The translations under genes were made by a program, and so were the position numbers. Under the pieces are notes generated by a model that worked only from the letters and a program-made list of their open reading frames with translations, was not told the origin of the DNA and did not search any database. Of a DNA stretch of 64,000 bases, positions 54,641-63,382 are shown piece after piece; position 1 is the first letter of the stretch; every line of letters starts with the position of its first letter. The stretch spans positions 1,160,501-1,224,500 of the forward strand of contig NZ_CP152002.1 in assembly GCF_038595055.1 (NCBI RefSeq), in the 5' to 3' direction. The stretch is from Paenibacillus sp. FSL R7-0345 (GTDB lineage: Bacteria; Bacillota; Bacilli; Paenibacillales; Paenibacillaceae).

Positions 54641-55509
54641 ACTCTCACCTCCGTTATCCCATAAGGGATCCGCTCAAGCAGACCCCGGCCGTATACCTGC
54701 TCCAGCTGGAGTTCGGGCATATGGATGTATCCGATGTAGCAGTCGCAGACCTTCATCCGGCAGCTCCGTTCAGCAGCGAGTCCCTCAAGTCCGTCGCGGT
54801 AAAGATTGCCGATGACACCACGGTCTTTATAACAGCGTTTTACGGTGCCGGCGCCCTGGACATAAAAAACATGTTTGCCGGCATTGCAGCTTCTGCCCAG
54901 GCTGTCATAGTCGGCGGCATTAATACGAAAATGCGGATCAATACCGCTAAGAAAAGCGAGATCCTCAGGTGTATAGTAATCCGGCTTGTCTTTGTAGGCG
55001 TTCACCCACAGGTAGACTTCGTCCGGCAGGGCGGCCCGCAGCGAAGCAATCGCCGGAAAAGCGCTGCGGATGCCCACACTGCCCACACTAAGCGGAACCC
55101 CCTGCCGATGGACAGCCATGCACTGGGCCAGAAATTTATCCTCACTAACCTGTCCCGGGTGATAGGTAGCCCAGAAGGAGGCTTTGGCAGGGTTCAGTTC
55201 CGGCAGAAAAGCAAGGTTAGCCGACAAATTGGTCTGAATCGCAACCTTGTCTACATGCGGGAGGCGGGAAAGGGTAACAAGCGCATCTCTGTACCAGCGG
55301 TGGATCAAGCCTTCGCCATAAGGATTAAAAAAGATAGACAGCCGGTGCCCCGCTTCACCCTGCTCCGCAGCCCACCGGACAAAGGCCTCAACGCCTTCGC
55401 GGTCTTTGGCCAGTGTTGCTGCGCTGTCTCTGGTTTTGCCGAACGGGCAGTAGGGGCAGTCATAATTGCAGGAGGTGAGGGCTCCTCTATAGTAGAGCAC
55501 CGCATTCAT
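54637..55509 (-). CDS. Radical SAM protein, STM4011 family
   Basis: A 290-residue radical SAM enzyme with the [4Fe-4S] cysteines 14, 18 and 21 (CNYDCPYC). A C-terminal Cys group (SCNAGKHV, RCYKD, SCRMKVCDC) could bind a second cluster. It matches the annotation group called STM4011 family after a Salmonella locus. The function is unknown. It overlaps both the STM4012-type gene upstream and cysC downstream by 4 bases. Confidence 0.82.
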   Translation of the reverse strand: MNAVLYYRGALTSCNYDCPYCPFGKTRDSAATLAKDREGVEAFVRWAAEQGEAGHRLSIFFNPYGEGLIHRWYRDALVTLSRLPHVDKVAIQTNLSANLAFLPELNPAKASFWATYHPGQVSEDKFLAQCMAVHRQGVPLSVGSVGIRSAFPAIASLRAALPDEVYLWVNAYKDKPDYYTPEDLAFLSGIDPHFRINAADYDSLGRSCNAGKHVFYVQGAGTVKRCYKDRGVIGNLYRDGLEGLAAERSCRMKVCDCYIGYIHMPELQLEQVYGRGLLERIPYGITEVRV

Positions 55510-57017
55510 GGCAAAATAAATCCTTCCATACGCTCCCGGATGTCCCCCGAGATAAACCAGTCACCGATCGAGTCGGAGTAACCCAGCCCCTCAGGGGTTA
55601 ACCGCAGAATATCATTCTGGTCCCCGCGCTGAGCATCACGGTGTTCATCATCCTGAATAGTATCCCGTGCATCATTCTGAGTCACACCCTGATCCCCGTG
55701 CTGGTCCTCAAGCAGCTCCACACTCCGGTCCTCATACTGCAGCTCACCCAAACCGCTCTCCAGCAGCAGGCCAAGCTCGGGATAGTCGTCCCACAGCGAA
55801 GTTGAGAAGCGTTCGCTGTAATCAGCCAGCCGCAGCCCCTCGCTGTGCAGGATGGCCTTCAGAATGAACCGCCGCTTCTGCTCGGCGAGACTCAGCACGA
55901 TGCCGTAATCTGCCGTGTCATAACGCTCCGCTGACACGTAGTCGGCAATGATGCTCTCCGTGGCCTTGCGGCTGACCCCATAGCGGGAGGCGTAATGCAC
56001 CTCCCGCGTGTAGGAGCGGGCGCCGCAGCCGAGCCCGACCATGCCTTCCTCCTGGCAGCTGTAGTCGAGGATGGCCTTGTCCGTGCCGGCCTCTTCTTTG
56101 GCGAACCGCCGCATCGAATACTGGCGGTAGCCATGCTCAGCGAGCAGGCGGCAGGCGGCAATATAGCACTCATGCCGCAGATCCTCGTGACGCAGCAAAT
56201 CGCCCGGCTTCACGATCGTATGCTCGCGGGTGTAGAGCGGATAGATAAAAATCTCCTGCGGTTCATGCAGCAGCGCCTGTCCCAGCGAGTACAGCCAGGA
56301 ATCCACCGTCTGGCCCGGCAGCCCGTAGATCAGGTCGAGATTGAGGATCGGGAACTGGTACCTCCCGAGCAGCTCCAGTGCCTGGTATACCACCTCAGGA
56401 TTTTGCGGACGGTAAATAGCTGCCGATTCGGCTGCGACAAAGCTCTGAATCCCCATGCTGACGCGGTCGACGGTGTTGTCTTTGAGGATAGACAGCTTTT
56501 CTTCCGTAATCGTCTCAGGAGAGGTTTCCACCGAGATCGAAGCCCGGGAGGTGTCCAGGCCCATAATTTCCCGGGCAATCCGGAACAGCCGGCTCAGCTG
56601 CGGTGCAGCCAGCAGGGTCGGCGTACCGCCGCCGATGGCAAACCGGGCATAAGGCTTATGGCCGGTAAAGGCCGACCACTGCCGGGCCTGCCGCTCCAGC
56701 GCATCAACATAGCGGGCATGAACATCAGCACGCTTGTCCGGCAGGGTGAACAGGTTGCAGAAGCCGCAGCGTGCGCCGCAGAACGGGATATGCATATATA
56801 GAAAGAACGTTTCCGCAGGCTCATTGAGCCACAGCTGCTCCAGAGAAACGGGCGGCTGGAAATCGCGGTACGCGGTTTTGTGCGGATAAGAGTAGAGATA
56901 ATTGCGGTACGGATTAGCGGTGATCTGCTGTTTCCATTGCTCGGCCTCCCCCGAAGAGAGAGACGGTCTTACGTCATTTGTACTGGGTTGCTGCAAAAAG
57001 TTGCCGGTAGACGTCAT
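55506..57017 (-). CDS. Radical SAM protein, STM4012 family (HemW-like)
   Basis: A 503-residue protein with the HemN/HemW layout: YMHIPFCGARCGFCNLF (cysteines 80, 84, 87), AIGGGTPTLL, SVETSPETI and LDLIYGLPGQT. HemW-like proteins bind haem; whether this one does is unknown. Near the C-terminus (about residues 437-470) is a D/Q/R-rich low-complexity insert (VTQNDARDTIQDDEHRDAQ) before LTPEGLGYSD. It belongs to the STM4012 group of uncharacterised cluster proteins. Confidence 0.82.
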   Translation of the reverse strand: MTSTGNFLQQPSTNDVRPSLSSGEAEQWKQQITANPYRNYLYSYPHKTAYRDFQPPVSLEQLWLNEPAETFFLYMHIPFCGARCGFCNLFTLPDKRADVHARYVDALERQARQWSAFTGHKPYARFAIGGGTPTLLAAPQLSRLFRIAREIMGLDTSRASISVETSPETITEEKLSILKDNTVDRVSMGIQSFVAAESAAIYRPQNPEVVYQALELLGRYQFPILNLDLIYGLPGQTVDSWLYSLGQALLHEPQEIFIYPLYTREHTIVKPGDLLRHEDLRHECYIAACRLLAEHGYRQYSMRRFAKEEAGTDKAILDYSCQEEGMVGLGCGARSYTREVHYASRYGVSRKATESIIADYVSAERYDTADYGIVLSLAEQKRRFILKAILHSEGLRLADYSERFSTSLWDDYPELGLLLESGLGELQYEDRSVELLEDQHGDQGVTQNDARDTIQDDEHRDAQRGDQNDILRLTPEGLGYSDSIGDWFISGDIRERMEGFILP

Positions 57018-57056
57018 ACGTTTCTCCTTTCATCCGGATTGAACCGGTGTACCAGG

Positions 57057-57842
57057 CTAGAGGATAAACTCCCGGTAAGGGACATTCCAAACCGTCTCAT
57101 GTGCCAGCCGGTGCCCCTCATAGCCATCTTCCCCGTAGGCGGTGCCATGGTCTGAAAAAGCCATGCAAAAAACCGGATTGTCGCGTTCCCGGAACCGCGC
57201 GAACAACCGTCCCAGCTCCCCGTCGGCATAACGCAGGGCGGCGCGCTGGCTGTCTACGGAATCCTTCCGGGCACCCGGCAGGAACATGTGGTTAGGCCCG
57301 TGAATGGCAGACACGTTGAGGAACAGGAACAGCCGCTGATCCAGCGGGGTGTTGTCCAGCACCTTCAAGGCATGATTCACCTGATGCTCCGTGGAGCGCG
57401 GATTCGTGACACCGAAGGTCATCCGCCAGTAGCTTTGCTGGAAGTAACCGGGCAGGATGCGAGCTAAGGGCACTTTTTTGGTGAAAAAAATAACCCCGCC
57501 GATGCACACTGTACGATAGCCCTCTCCGGCAAGTCCGGATACAAGATCCGGGGTGTCGAACAGCCAGGTGTGGGGATGGGTTTTCATCCCGGTGTTTTTG
57601 GAATGGAACAGCCGCACATGGGAGGCTTTGTCCGTGTTAGCGGGAGTCGGCAGGAAGCCGCCGAAAAAGGCATGGTGTGCGGCGTAGGTGAAGCTGCCGG
57701 GGGTGTGCCTTTTTTCCCAGGAGCCGGTGCCGCAAAGGTTAGGGCAGTTACCTTCCTCCAGCACGGCAGCATCATAACGCAGGGTATCGAGCGTAATCAT
57801 CAGAATATCATGGGTGCCGACAATGGCATTCATATCAGTCAT
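57057..57842 (-). CDS. Sulfatase-fold protein, STM4013/SEN3800 family
   Basis: A 261-residue protein of the alkaline phosphatase/sulfatase superfamily: ILMITLDTLRYDA (metal Asp), an internal NVSAIHGPNHMF and the late FSDHGTAYGEDGYEGHRLAHE (metal Asp-His). It lacks a clear CxPxR sulfatase motif and a signal peptide, so it may be a cytoplasmic phosphatase, sulfatase or transferase. It follows the ATP-grasp gene in the operon (22-base gap). Confidence 0.8.
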   Translation of the reverse strand: MTDMNAIVGTHDILMITLDTLRYDAAVLEEGNCPNLCGTGSWEKRHTPGSFTYAAHHAFFGGFLPTPANTDKASHVRLFHSKNTGMKTHPHTWLFDTPDLVSGLAGEGYRTVCIGGVIFFTKKVPLARILPGYFQQSYWRMTFGVTNPRSTEHQVNHALKVLDNTPLDQRLFLFLNVSAIHGPNHMFLPGARKDSVDSQRAALRYADGELGRLFARFRERDNPVFCMAFSDHGTAYGEDGYEGHRLAHETVWNVPYREFIL

Positions 57843-57864
57843 GATCGTTAATATAGCACCCTTT

Positions 57865-59181
57865 CTAAGTGGATAAAGTCCGGTATTCCGTCAGTTTTTT
57901 CATTTCCCATTCGTAAGTGCCGAGGCCTTCATATTCAACATCGTACAGCAGGTCGCCAAAAGGGTTCACATCAGCCACATAAGTGCGCTTTACGCCGCCT
58001 GACCCGGAAGAGACAAGAACATCGATTCCTGCGACCGCCGAGCGGGGGAAAGCGGCCAGTGCCTGCACGGCTGTGCGCCGTACCTGTTCCTGCTCCGCTT
58101 CCGTCAGTCCGGCCTCCAGCGGTGTCATCCGCCGGCTGCGCAGGTGCAGGTTAGTAATCGGTGTCGTGCTGACCCGGGCTACAGAATGGCCGGCTTCACC
58201 AAGGACGACCAGCTGGCGGATATCAAAGGAACCTCCTGCTAATCCGGCCTTGGGAATCCATTGCTCGGCATATGCGCCGTGACTGTAGAGCCAGTTAATG
58301 ATTTCCTTCAGGACTGCAGAGTCCGTGTAGCGCCGCAGCTTACCGGCATTATAGTACACTGGGGGACGGGTAATGTACTGCTCGACCCCGATGGTAGTCA
58401 CAGCCAGCTCAGCCCCCGTGGTTGGATTAATCTGATAAGCAACCACGCCGGAAGCGGCTGAGCCGCAAGCCAGCTTGATGAAGACCCGGTGCATCCGCTC
58501 CGCCAGCATCAGCTCCCTGAGCGATTCATATCCGCTCGGCGGCTGGCTGCCGCCAAGCGGCCGGGGAACCGGAACGCCGGCCGCTGCCAGAAGCTGCTGC
58601 GTCCGGCGCTTGTCCGTCATCCCGGCAATATCGCCGGGATGATTCTGCCAGCGGGCGGCCGGCAGCAGTGCGGCGGCTTCGCGCTGAAGCCTGGCCAGCA
58701 GCCGGCAGTAGCCGCGGAACCACTGGGACGGGTGGTGTAGCACACCCGGCGTATCCTTCAGCCGTCCGGCGGCCCGGACGCTGAGCGGGTAGGGATCGCA
58801 CTGCTGCCCGAAGGGGTGCAGCGAATCATCCTGCTCCCCGGTATCCGGGGCGCCGAGAGCAATAAGGGCCCGCTCGGCTTCGAAGCTGCCGCCGGGCGAC
58901 TCCAGCCGCAGCAGCGGGACAGCCTGTGCGGCTGGCATTTGCTGCTCTGCTTGCCCAGCCGTCAGTCCGCCCAGTGCTTGCCGCTCCAGCAGCTCCGCTA
59001 CCCGGCCGCCTTGTGCCTGGCGCTCCAGCAGCTCCGCCAGCGAAGCACCCTGCAGCAGCTCATGGTACGAAATGAGCAGAGCAGGGGGCAGCCCAAGCCT
59101 GCTGCGTGCCTGCTGAATCCCGGCCGAACGCTTGTCGCCGGGGCTGCACAGCAGGACCAGCGGCTGCGCTTCCTGCATCAT
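57865..59181 (-). CDS. ATP-grasp protein, STM4014 family
   Basis: A 438-residue protein with an ATP-grasp domain in its C-terminal half: VFIKLACGSAASGVVAY (about residues 235-250), FDIRQLVVLGE, NLHLRSRR and VADVNPFGDLL (metal site). Such enzymes ligate a carboxylate to an amine or thiol. The N-terminal part has an in-frame tandem duplication (AELLERQAQGGRV then AELLERQALGGLT, 39-bp DNA period at 58982 and 59021). It overlaps the upstream LRR gene by 4 bases. Confidence 0.82.
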   Translation of the reverse strand: MMQEAQPLVLLCSPGDKRSAGIQQARSRLGLPPALLISYHELLQGASLAELLERQAQGGRVAELLERQALGGLTAGQAEQQMPAAQAVPLLRLESPGGSFEAERALIALGAPDTGEQDDSLHPFGQQCDPYPLSVRAAGRLKDTPGVLHHPSQWFRGYCRLLARLQREAAALLPAARWQNHPGDIAGMTDKRRTQQLLAAAGVPVPRPLGGSQPPSGYESLRELMLAERMHRVFIKLACGSAASGVVAYQINPTTGAELAVTTIGVEQYITRPPVYYNAGKLRRYTDSAVLKEIINWLYSHGAYAEQWIPKAGLAGGSFDIRQLVVLGEAGHSVARVSTTPITNLHLRSRRMTPLEAGLTEAEQEQVRRTAVQALAAFPRSAVAGIDVLVSSGSGGVKRTYVADVNPFGDLLYDVEYEGLGTYEWEMKKLTEYRTLST

Positions 59182-60023
59182 TCAGTGATGGACGGATAAC
59201 GCCAGTCTTCGTCGTCATCGCTTTTTTGCTGGTCGCTGACATTAACCGGCAGGCCGGTGGCTTTCCAGCGGGCTATCATCTCATCCGACATATAATGATG
59301 GCTTAAGTCCAGTGTCTGCAGGCCTTTGATCCGCTCAATGGCCAGCAGCGCCTCCGCGCCCTTGTCACTAAGCGTTCCAAGCGACAGGTCAAGCGTATGA
59401 AGCTGATCGAGGATAGGTGCATTAGCCAGCGCCTCGGCGATCTCATCCTCAATTTCACTATTTTTTAGCCCGAGATAGGTCAGCTTCGGAAACTTCTCCG
59501 GTTGGATCAGCGGCAGGAGATCTTCGAGACTTCCGTCAAATCCATAATTATCGACGCCGAGGTAGAGCTCCAGCTTGCGCAGATTCGGCAAAGAGCCGGC
59601 TGCGATCTCGGCGAGCACTTTTTTACTGAGACCGCCTGTAATAATAATCAGTTCCTCCAGCTTGTCATGCTGCAGCTTGCTGAGGCCAAGATCGGTCCCG
59701 CCTTGTATGGTGAGTGATTGAAGCTCCGGGTAGGCAGGGAGCAGGGGGGAGAGATCGGTCTGCGTTATCCACGAAATTTCACATTCCTCGTAGCTCATGT
59801 CTCCGATAAACAGCTTGCGCAGGGCCGGAAAGCTTCCGCTGTGCTTAACAAGCGCCTCCACAACCTCATCCGAGCTGTTCTCGTAGGCCTGGCCCCAATC
59901 CCCGATGATGAGGCTGGTCAGCTGCGCAGCCTCAGGGCTGGCGCTAAGGCGCTCAATCTCCGTATTCATTCGTTGGCCGTCTTCATATTCATCGTATCCG
60001 ACAGCAAGCTTTACTTCCGTCAT
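59178..60023 (-). CDS. Leucine-rich-repeat protein, STM4015 family
   Basis: A 281-residue soluble protein with at least six LRR-like units (ALRKLFIGDMS, ELQSLTIQGG, KLEELIIITGG, NLRKLELYLGV, KLTYLGLKNSE, QLHTLDLSLGT, GLQTLDLSHHY). It has no catalytic motif; a scaffold or substrate-recognition role is likely. Its C-terminus is acidic. GGGAGGG precedes the ATG. It is the first gene of the six-gene operon. Confidence 0.82.
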   Translation of the reverse strand: MTEVKLAVGYDEYEDGQRMNTEIERLSASPEAAQLTSLIIGDWGQAYENSSDEVVEALVKHSGSFPALRKLFIGDMSYEECEISWITQTDLSPLLPAYPELQSLTIQGGTDLGLSKLQHDKLEELIIITGGLSKKVLAEIAAGSLPNLRKLELYLGVDNYGFDGSLEDLLPLIQPEKFPKLTYLGLKNSEIEDEIAEALANAPILDQLHTLDLSLGTLSDKGAEALLAIERIKGLQTLDLSHHYMSDEMIARWKATGLPVNVSDQQKSDDDEDWRYPSITE

Positions 60024-60059
60024 CAGTAATCCCTCCCGGAAAATGTTGGATTCAGTTTC

Positions 60060-60088
60060 ACCCTAACATCTGGGCAAAAAGGAGTCAA
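60060..60088 (-). promoter_or_regulatory. Possible promoter of the STM4015-cysC operon
   Basis: On the minus strand TTGACT and TAGGGT are separated by 17 bases, about 37 bases before the STM4015-type start. The -10 match is weak. Confidence 0.35.
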
Positions 60089-60129
60089 ATTCGGGATCAT
60101 AAAGCATCTGAATGGATACAAATTAACGC

Positions 60130-60169
60130 AAAAACACCCGCCACTCTCAGTTACGGGAGAAGCGGATGT
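60130..60169 (-). terminator. Terminator of the feoAB operon
   Basis: An interrupted stem (arms near 60133-60147 and 60156-60169) runs into five T residues on the minus strand, 11 bases after the FeoB stop. Confidence 0.75.
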
Positions 60170-60179
60170 ATATGAATAC

Positions 60180-61589
60180 TCAGGCCCAGCCGAGCAGCCG
60201 GACGATCTGTGCGATGGCAAAGGTGACGCCGATGGCGATACCGAGCGGAATGACGGCGGAGAGCACCGCCCATTTCAGGCTTTTGGTCTCTTTGTAGATA
60301 TTGACCAGCGTGGTGCCGCACGGATAGTGAAGCAACGAGAACAGCATCATATTCAGCGCGGTCAGCCAGGTCCAGCCGTGGCTCAGAAACAGCTCCTTGA
60401 TGCTGCCGATGCCCTCAACGTCAACCATTGCGCCAGAGGACATGTAGCCCATGAGCAGGATCGGCAGCACAATTTCGTTGGCAGGCAGCCCGAGAATGAA
60501 CGCCATAATGATGAAGCCGTCCAGACCGAGCAGCTGGGCAAAAGGATCAAAAAATGCCGCCATATGATTAAGCACACTGTCCCCGCCGATAACCACATTG
60601 CCAAGTATCCAGGTGAGAATGCCGGCCGGAGCGGCAACGACAATGGCTCGGGTCAGCACGTTCAGTGATTTTTCCTTGGAGGAGCGGACAATCGTCTTCC
60701 AGATCTGCGGGCGGCGGTACGGCGGCAGCTCAAGGGTGTAGTGGGTCGGCACGCCGCGCAGCATCGTTTTGGACATGACCCAGGATACAGTCAGGGTAAC
60801 GGTGATGCCTACCAGTACGATTCCCATTAGAACAAGCGCAGTGGAGAAGGTGCGCAGCGCACCTGTTGCTGAGGCACCGACCATAAATAAGGAGGACAGC
60901 AGGATCAGCGTCGGCCAGCGCCCGTTACAAGGCACGAAATTATTGGTCAGAATCGCCAGCATCCGCTCGCGCGGCGACTCGATAATCCGGGTGGAGAGAA
61001 TGGCGGCAGCGTTACAGCCGAATCCCATCGACATGGTCAGGGCCTGCTTGCCGTGTCCGCCGGATTTTTTGAACAGACGGTCCATATTAAAAGCGACCCG
61101 CGGCAGATAGCCGAAATTCTCCAGCAGCGCAAACACGGGGAAAAAGATCATCATCGGCGGCAGCATGACGCTAATAACCCAGGAGGTACCGCGGTACAGT
61201 CCGAGAACAAGTACGCCGTGCAGCCATGAAGGTGCACTAACAGCTTCAAAGCCGGCAGTCAGATAGCCCTCAATCCAGCCGAAAAAAGAAGCCAGCCAGC
61301 TTGACGGATAATTCGCCCCGGCAATCGTAATCCAGAACACCAGGCCAAGCCCGGCGAGCATAATCGGGAAACCCCAGAGCTTCGAGGTGACGATCCGGTC
61401 AAGCTTGTAGGTGCTGCCCAGCTTCTTTTTATCCTGATAGGAGACAGCTTCACGGCAAATGCCTGCTGATACCCCGTATATGCCGGTGACAATCTCATCG
61501 CGGATTGCGCCCTTGTCGGCCAGATTTCGGGCTGCTGTCAGCAGGGAATCCAGCGGATCGGTACCTTTAATGGCATGCAGTGACTCCAT
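60180..61589 (-). CDS. feoB: FeoB membrane domain, encoded as a separate protein
   Basis: A 469-residue membrane protein equal to the C-terminal permease part of FeoB: two Gate motifs (GFGCNAAAILSTRIIESPRER and LPANEIVLPI) and about ten helices. It starts at ATG 61589 inside the 3' end of the G-domain gene, with AAGGAGGT eight bases before. The product begins with the last part of the cytosolic helical domain (SLHAIKGTDPLDSLL). Together with the other half it imports Fe(II). Confidence 0.9.
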   Translation of the reverse strand: MESLHAIKGTDPLDSLLTAARNLADKGAIRDEIVTGIYGVSAGICREAVSYQDKKKLGSTYKLDRIVTSKLWGFPIMLAGLGLVFWITIAGANYPSSWLASFFGWIEGYLTAGFEAVSAPSWLHGVLVLGLYRGTSWVISVMLPPMMIFFPVFALLENFGYLPRVAFNMDRLFKKSGGHGKQALTMSMGFGCNAAAILSTRIIESPRERMLAILTNNFVPCNGRWPTLILLSSLFMVGASATGALRTFSTALVLMGIVLVGITVTLTVSWVMSKTMLRGVPTHYTLELPPYRRPQIWKTIVRSSKEKSLNVLTRAIVVAAPAGILTWILGNVVIGGDSVLNHMAAFFDPFAQLLGLDGFIIMAFILGLPANEIVLPILLMGYMSSGAMVDVEGIGSIKELFLSHGWTWLTALNMMLFSLLHYPCGTTLVNIYKETKSLKWAVLSAVIPLGIAIGVTFAIAQIVRLLGWA

Positions 61590-62298
61590 GTCCGGCTACC
61601 TCCTTATGCGCAGGGCTTGTGCTGCGCCCCATATGGCTTTTGAGTGAGCTCAGCAGACTGCTGTCACCGTCCAGAAGCCGCAGGGCAATCCAGCGGGCGG
61701 GATAACGTGAGCCTAACGTCTGCTCCACCAGCGGCAGCAGCTCGGCAATACCCTGCTCAATCTCATTGCTATAAGTAATCTTCAGCGGCTTGCCGGTGAA
61801 GACGCCTGTCGCCACGCGCTCCAGCTGGTCCAGCAGTGCCCCGATTCCGGTCTGATTGCGTGCCGAGATGGCCACGACCGGAACACCGAGCTGCCTCGCG
61901 ATGGCTTTCAGGTTAATATCGATGCCAAGCTTCTTCGCTTCATCGATCAGGTTGATGCACACTACGGCCCGGCCTGTAATCTCCAGCACCTGAAGGGCGA
62001 GATTCAGGTTACGCTCAAGCGACGTGGCATCCAGCACAACCAGCGTCACATCCGGCTGCTCAAAAATAATATAATCCCGGGCAGCCTCCTCATCAGCGGA
62101 GTTAGAGTACAGTGAGTAAGTACCCGGCAGATCAACAGCACGGTAGACATGCTGATTATGGGTGAACTCTCCCTCGGCGGTAGTGACCGTCTTGCCCGCC
62201 CAGTTGCCGGTATGCTGGCGCAGTCCGGTCAGCAGGTTGAATAGGGTGCTTTTACCAGTGTTAGGATTGCCGGCAAAAGCGACAGTATAATGGCTCAT
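61567..62298 (-). CDS. feoB: FeoB GTPase domain, encoded as a separate protein
   Basis: A 243-residue protein with G1 GNPNTGKST, G3 VDLPGTYS, G4 NLID and G5 SARN, and part of the helical GDI domain. It ends about where the helical domain should continue, with HKEVAGHG encoded by the ribosome binding site of the next gene. Its start overlaps the feoA stop by 4 bases. The GTPase half and the membrane half overlap by 23 bases. Two functional start signals make a genuine split more likely than a sequencing frameshift. Confidence 0.9.
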   Translation of the reverse strand: MSHYTVAFAGNPNTGKSTLFNLLTGLRQHTGNWAGKTVTTAEGEFTHNQHVYRAVDLPGTYSLYSNSADEEAARDYIIFEQPDVTLVVLDATSLERNLNLALQVLEITGRAVVCINLIDEAKKLGIDINLKAIARQLGVPVVAISARNQTGIGALLDQLERVATGVFTGKPLKITYSNEIEQGIAELLPLVEQTLGSRYPARWIALRLLDGDSSLLSSLKSHMGRSTSPAHKEVAGHGVTACH

Positions 62299-62549
62299 GC
62301 TTCCCCACCTCCAAGCAGTACCCCGTAAATCAGCGAGCTTTCTTCCCGGCGCAGGGCGATCGTTGTATTGCTTACCCGGAAAGCGACAGGATCTCCAAGC
62401 GGGCTGCGCCGCAGCACTTCCACGGTATTGCCTACAACAAACCCGAGATCAAGCAGCCTTCTGCGCAGGATGCCCTGAACGTCAATGCCGCTGATGCGCA
62501 GCGTGCTGCCGTTTAATGCTTCAGACAAGGAAATAGCGGCTACAGCCAT
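62295..62549 (-). CDS. feoA: Ferrous iron transport protein A
   Basis: An 84-residue SH3-like protein with MAVAAISLSEALNGSTLRISGI, RRRLLDLGFVVGNTVEVLRRSPLGDPVAF and a C-terminal REESSLIYGVLL. ATG 62549 is taken because GAAGGA precedes it; the frame runs on to 62675 without family sequence. It assists FeoB. No clear Fur box is seen upstream. Confidence 0.9.
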   Translation of the reverse strand: MAVAAISLSEALNGSTLRISGIDVQGILRRRLLDLGFVVGNTVEVLRRSPLGDPVAFRVSNTTIALRREESSLIYGVLLGGGEA

Positions 62550-62689
62550 AGCAGTTCCTTCTTTCATATGTTTTATCTGGATTGATCTTAAATAAGTCTC
62601 CATTATGCACATGCAATAAAAAATTGTTCTTTGCCACAATATTAGTATATGTAAACAACTTTGTCCCTGGAACAAAAAAGTTTCCGTTG

Positions 62690-62960
62690 GGAAAGAAGGA
62701 GCGCTTGGAGGGAGATAGTCGGGAGTTTAGGGGAGTGTAGAGAGTGTAGAGATTGTGGGAGATGGGGAGATGGGGACAGAGTCAGAGACGTGGAGAATGG
62801 AATGACAGGAGCGACTCTTGGCACGGCACGAGTGGCGGAATGGCGAGGCTGGAGGGGAGAAGAGTATGGTTAGGGCATGAGTAGCAGGATGGCGAGGTGA
62901 TGGGGAAAAACGGCTTCTGTTTCTGGTCTGAGTGGCGGAATGGCGTGGTTGAAGGGGAAG
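62690..62960. repeat. Purine-rich low-complexity stretch with degenerate repeats
   Basis: Strong G/A bias on the plus strand (GGGAGATGGGGAGATGGGGAC and similar). Diverged copies of GAGTGGCGGAATGGCGAGGC occur at about 62831, 62883 and 62932, each followed by GGAGGGGA-like sequence. I see no supported gene. Confidence 0.6.
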
Positions 62961-63149
62961 CGGGATTATGATTCCGGGCTAACGTAGCGAAATGAATATC
63001 CTGAACGGCAAAAGTTACTTGCTGCCGGGACAGGTACAACTGGGGGTGCAGGTGGAAACAAAGTTTAATGCCTTCATGCGGAATGTTCTAGCGGATAAAC
63101 ATGAAGCGAGCTGGTGCAGACGTCCGGTCATGGAGTTAGTTGGATTTTT

Positions 63150-63330
63150 GCTATCTATTTGTTTGTATTATTTGCTGCAATTAAATTTAGTTGGAAAAAC
63201 GCCACCTAATTCGCACGAAATGCTGCTTTGTGGGCAGAATCGGCTGATTTAAGTAGCATTTTTCCATCTAGTGTTCTCGGTATGGCCGATTTCGCTGATT
63301 TAGGTGACGTTTTTCCACTTAGTTGTTGTG
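63150..63330. repeat. Three copies of the AACTAAGTGGAAAAACG-type element
   Basis: One direct copy (about 63189-63216, TTAGTTGGAAAAACGCCACC) and two inverted copies (about 63247-63274 and 63297-63325, ending TTTTTCCACTTAGTTG). They share the core with 26415-26610. An 86-codon open frame crossing the area (62992-63252) has no support. Confidence 0.7.
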
Positions 63331-63382
63331 GAGCGCCAGCCGGGTGGGAAGGTTAGCTCCAAAACAGTGTTCCTTGCTCAAG

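Noticed and set aside
60180-62298. Frameshifted feoB pseudogene
   Set aside because: The second half has its own start with a strong ribosome binding site, and both halves retain all key motifs.
62992-63252. 86-codon frame upstream of the repeat block
   Set aside because: It ends inside dispersed repeats, has no good ribosome binding site and no recognisable sequence.
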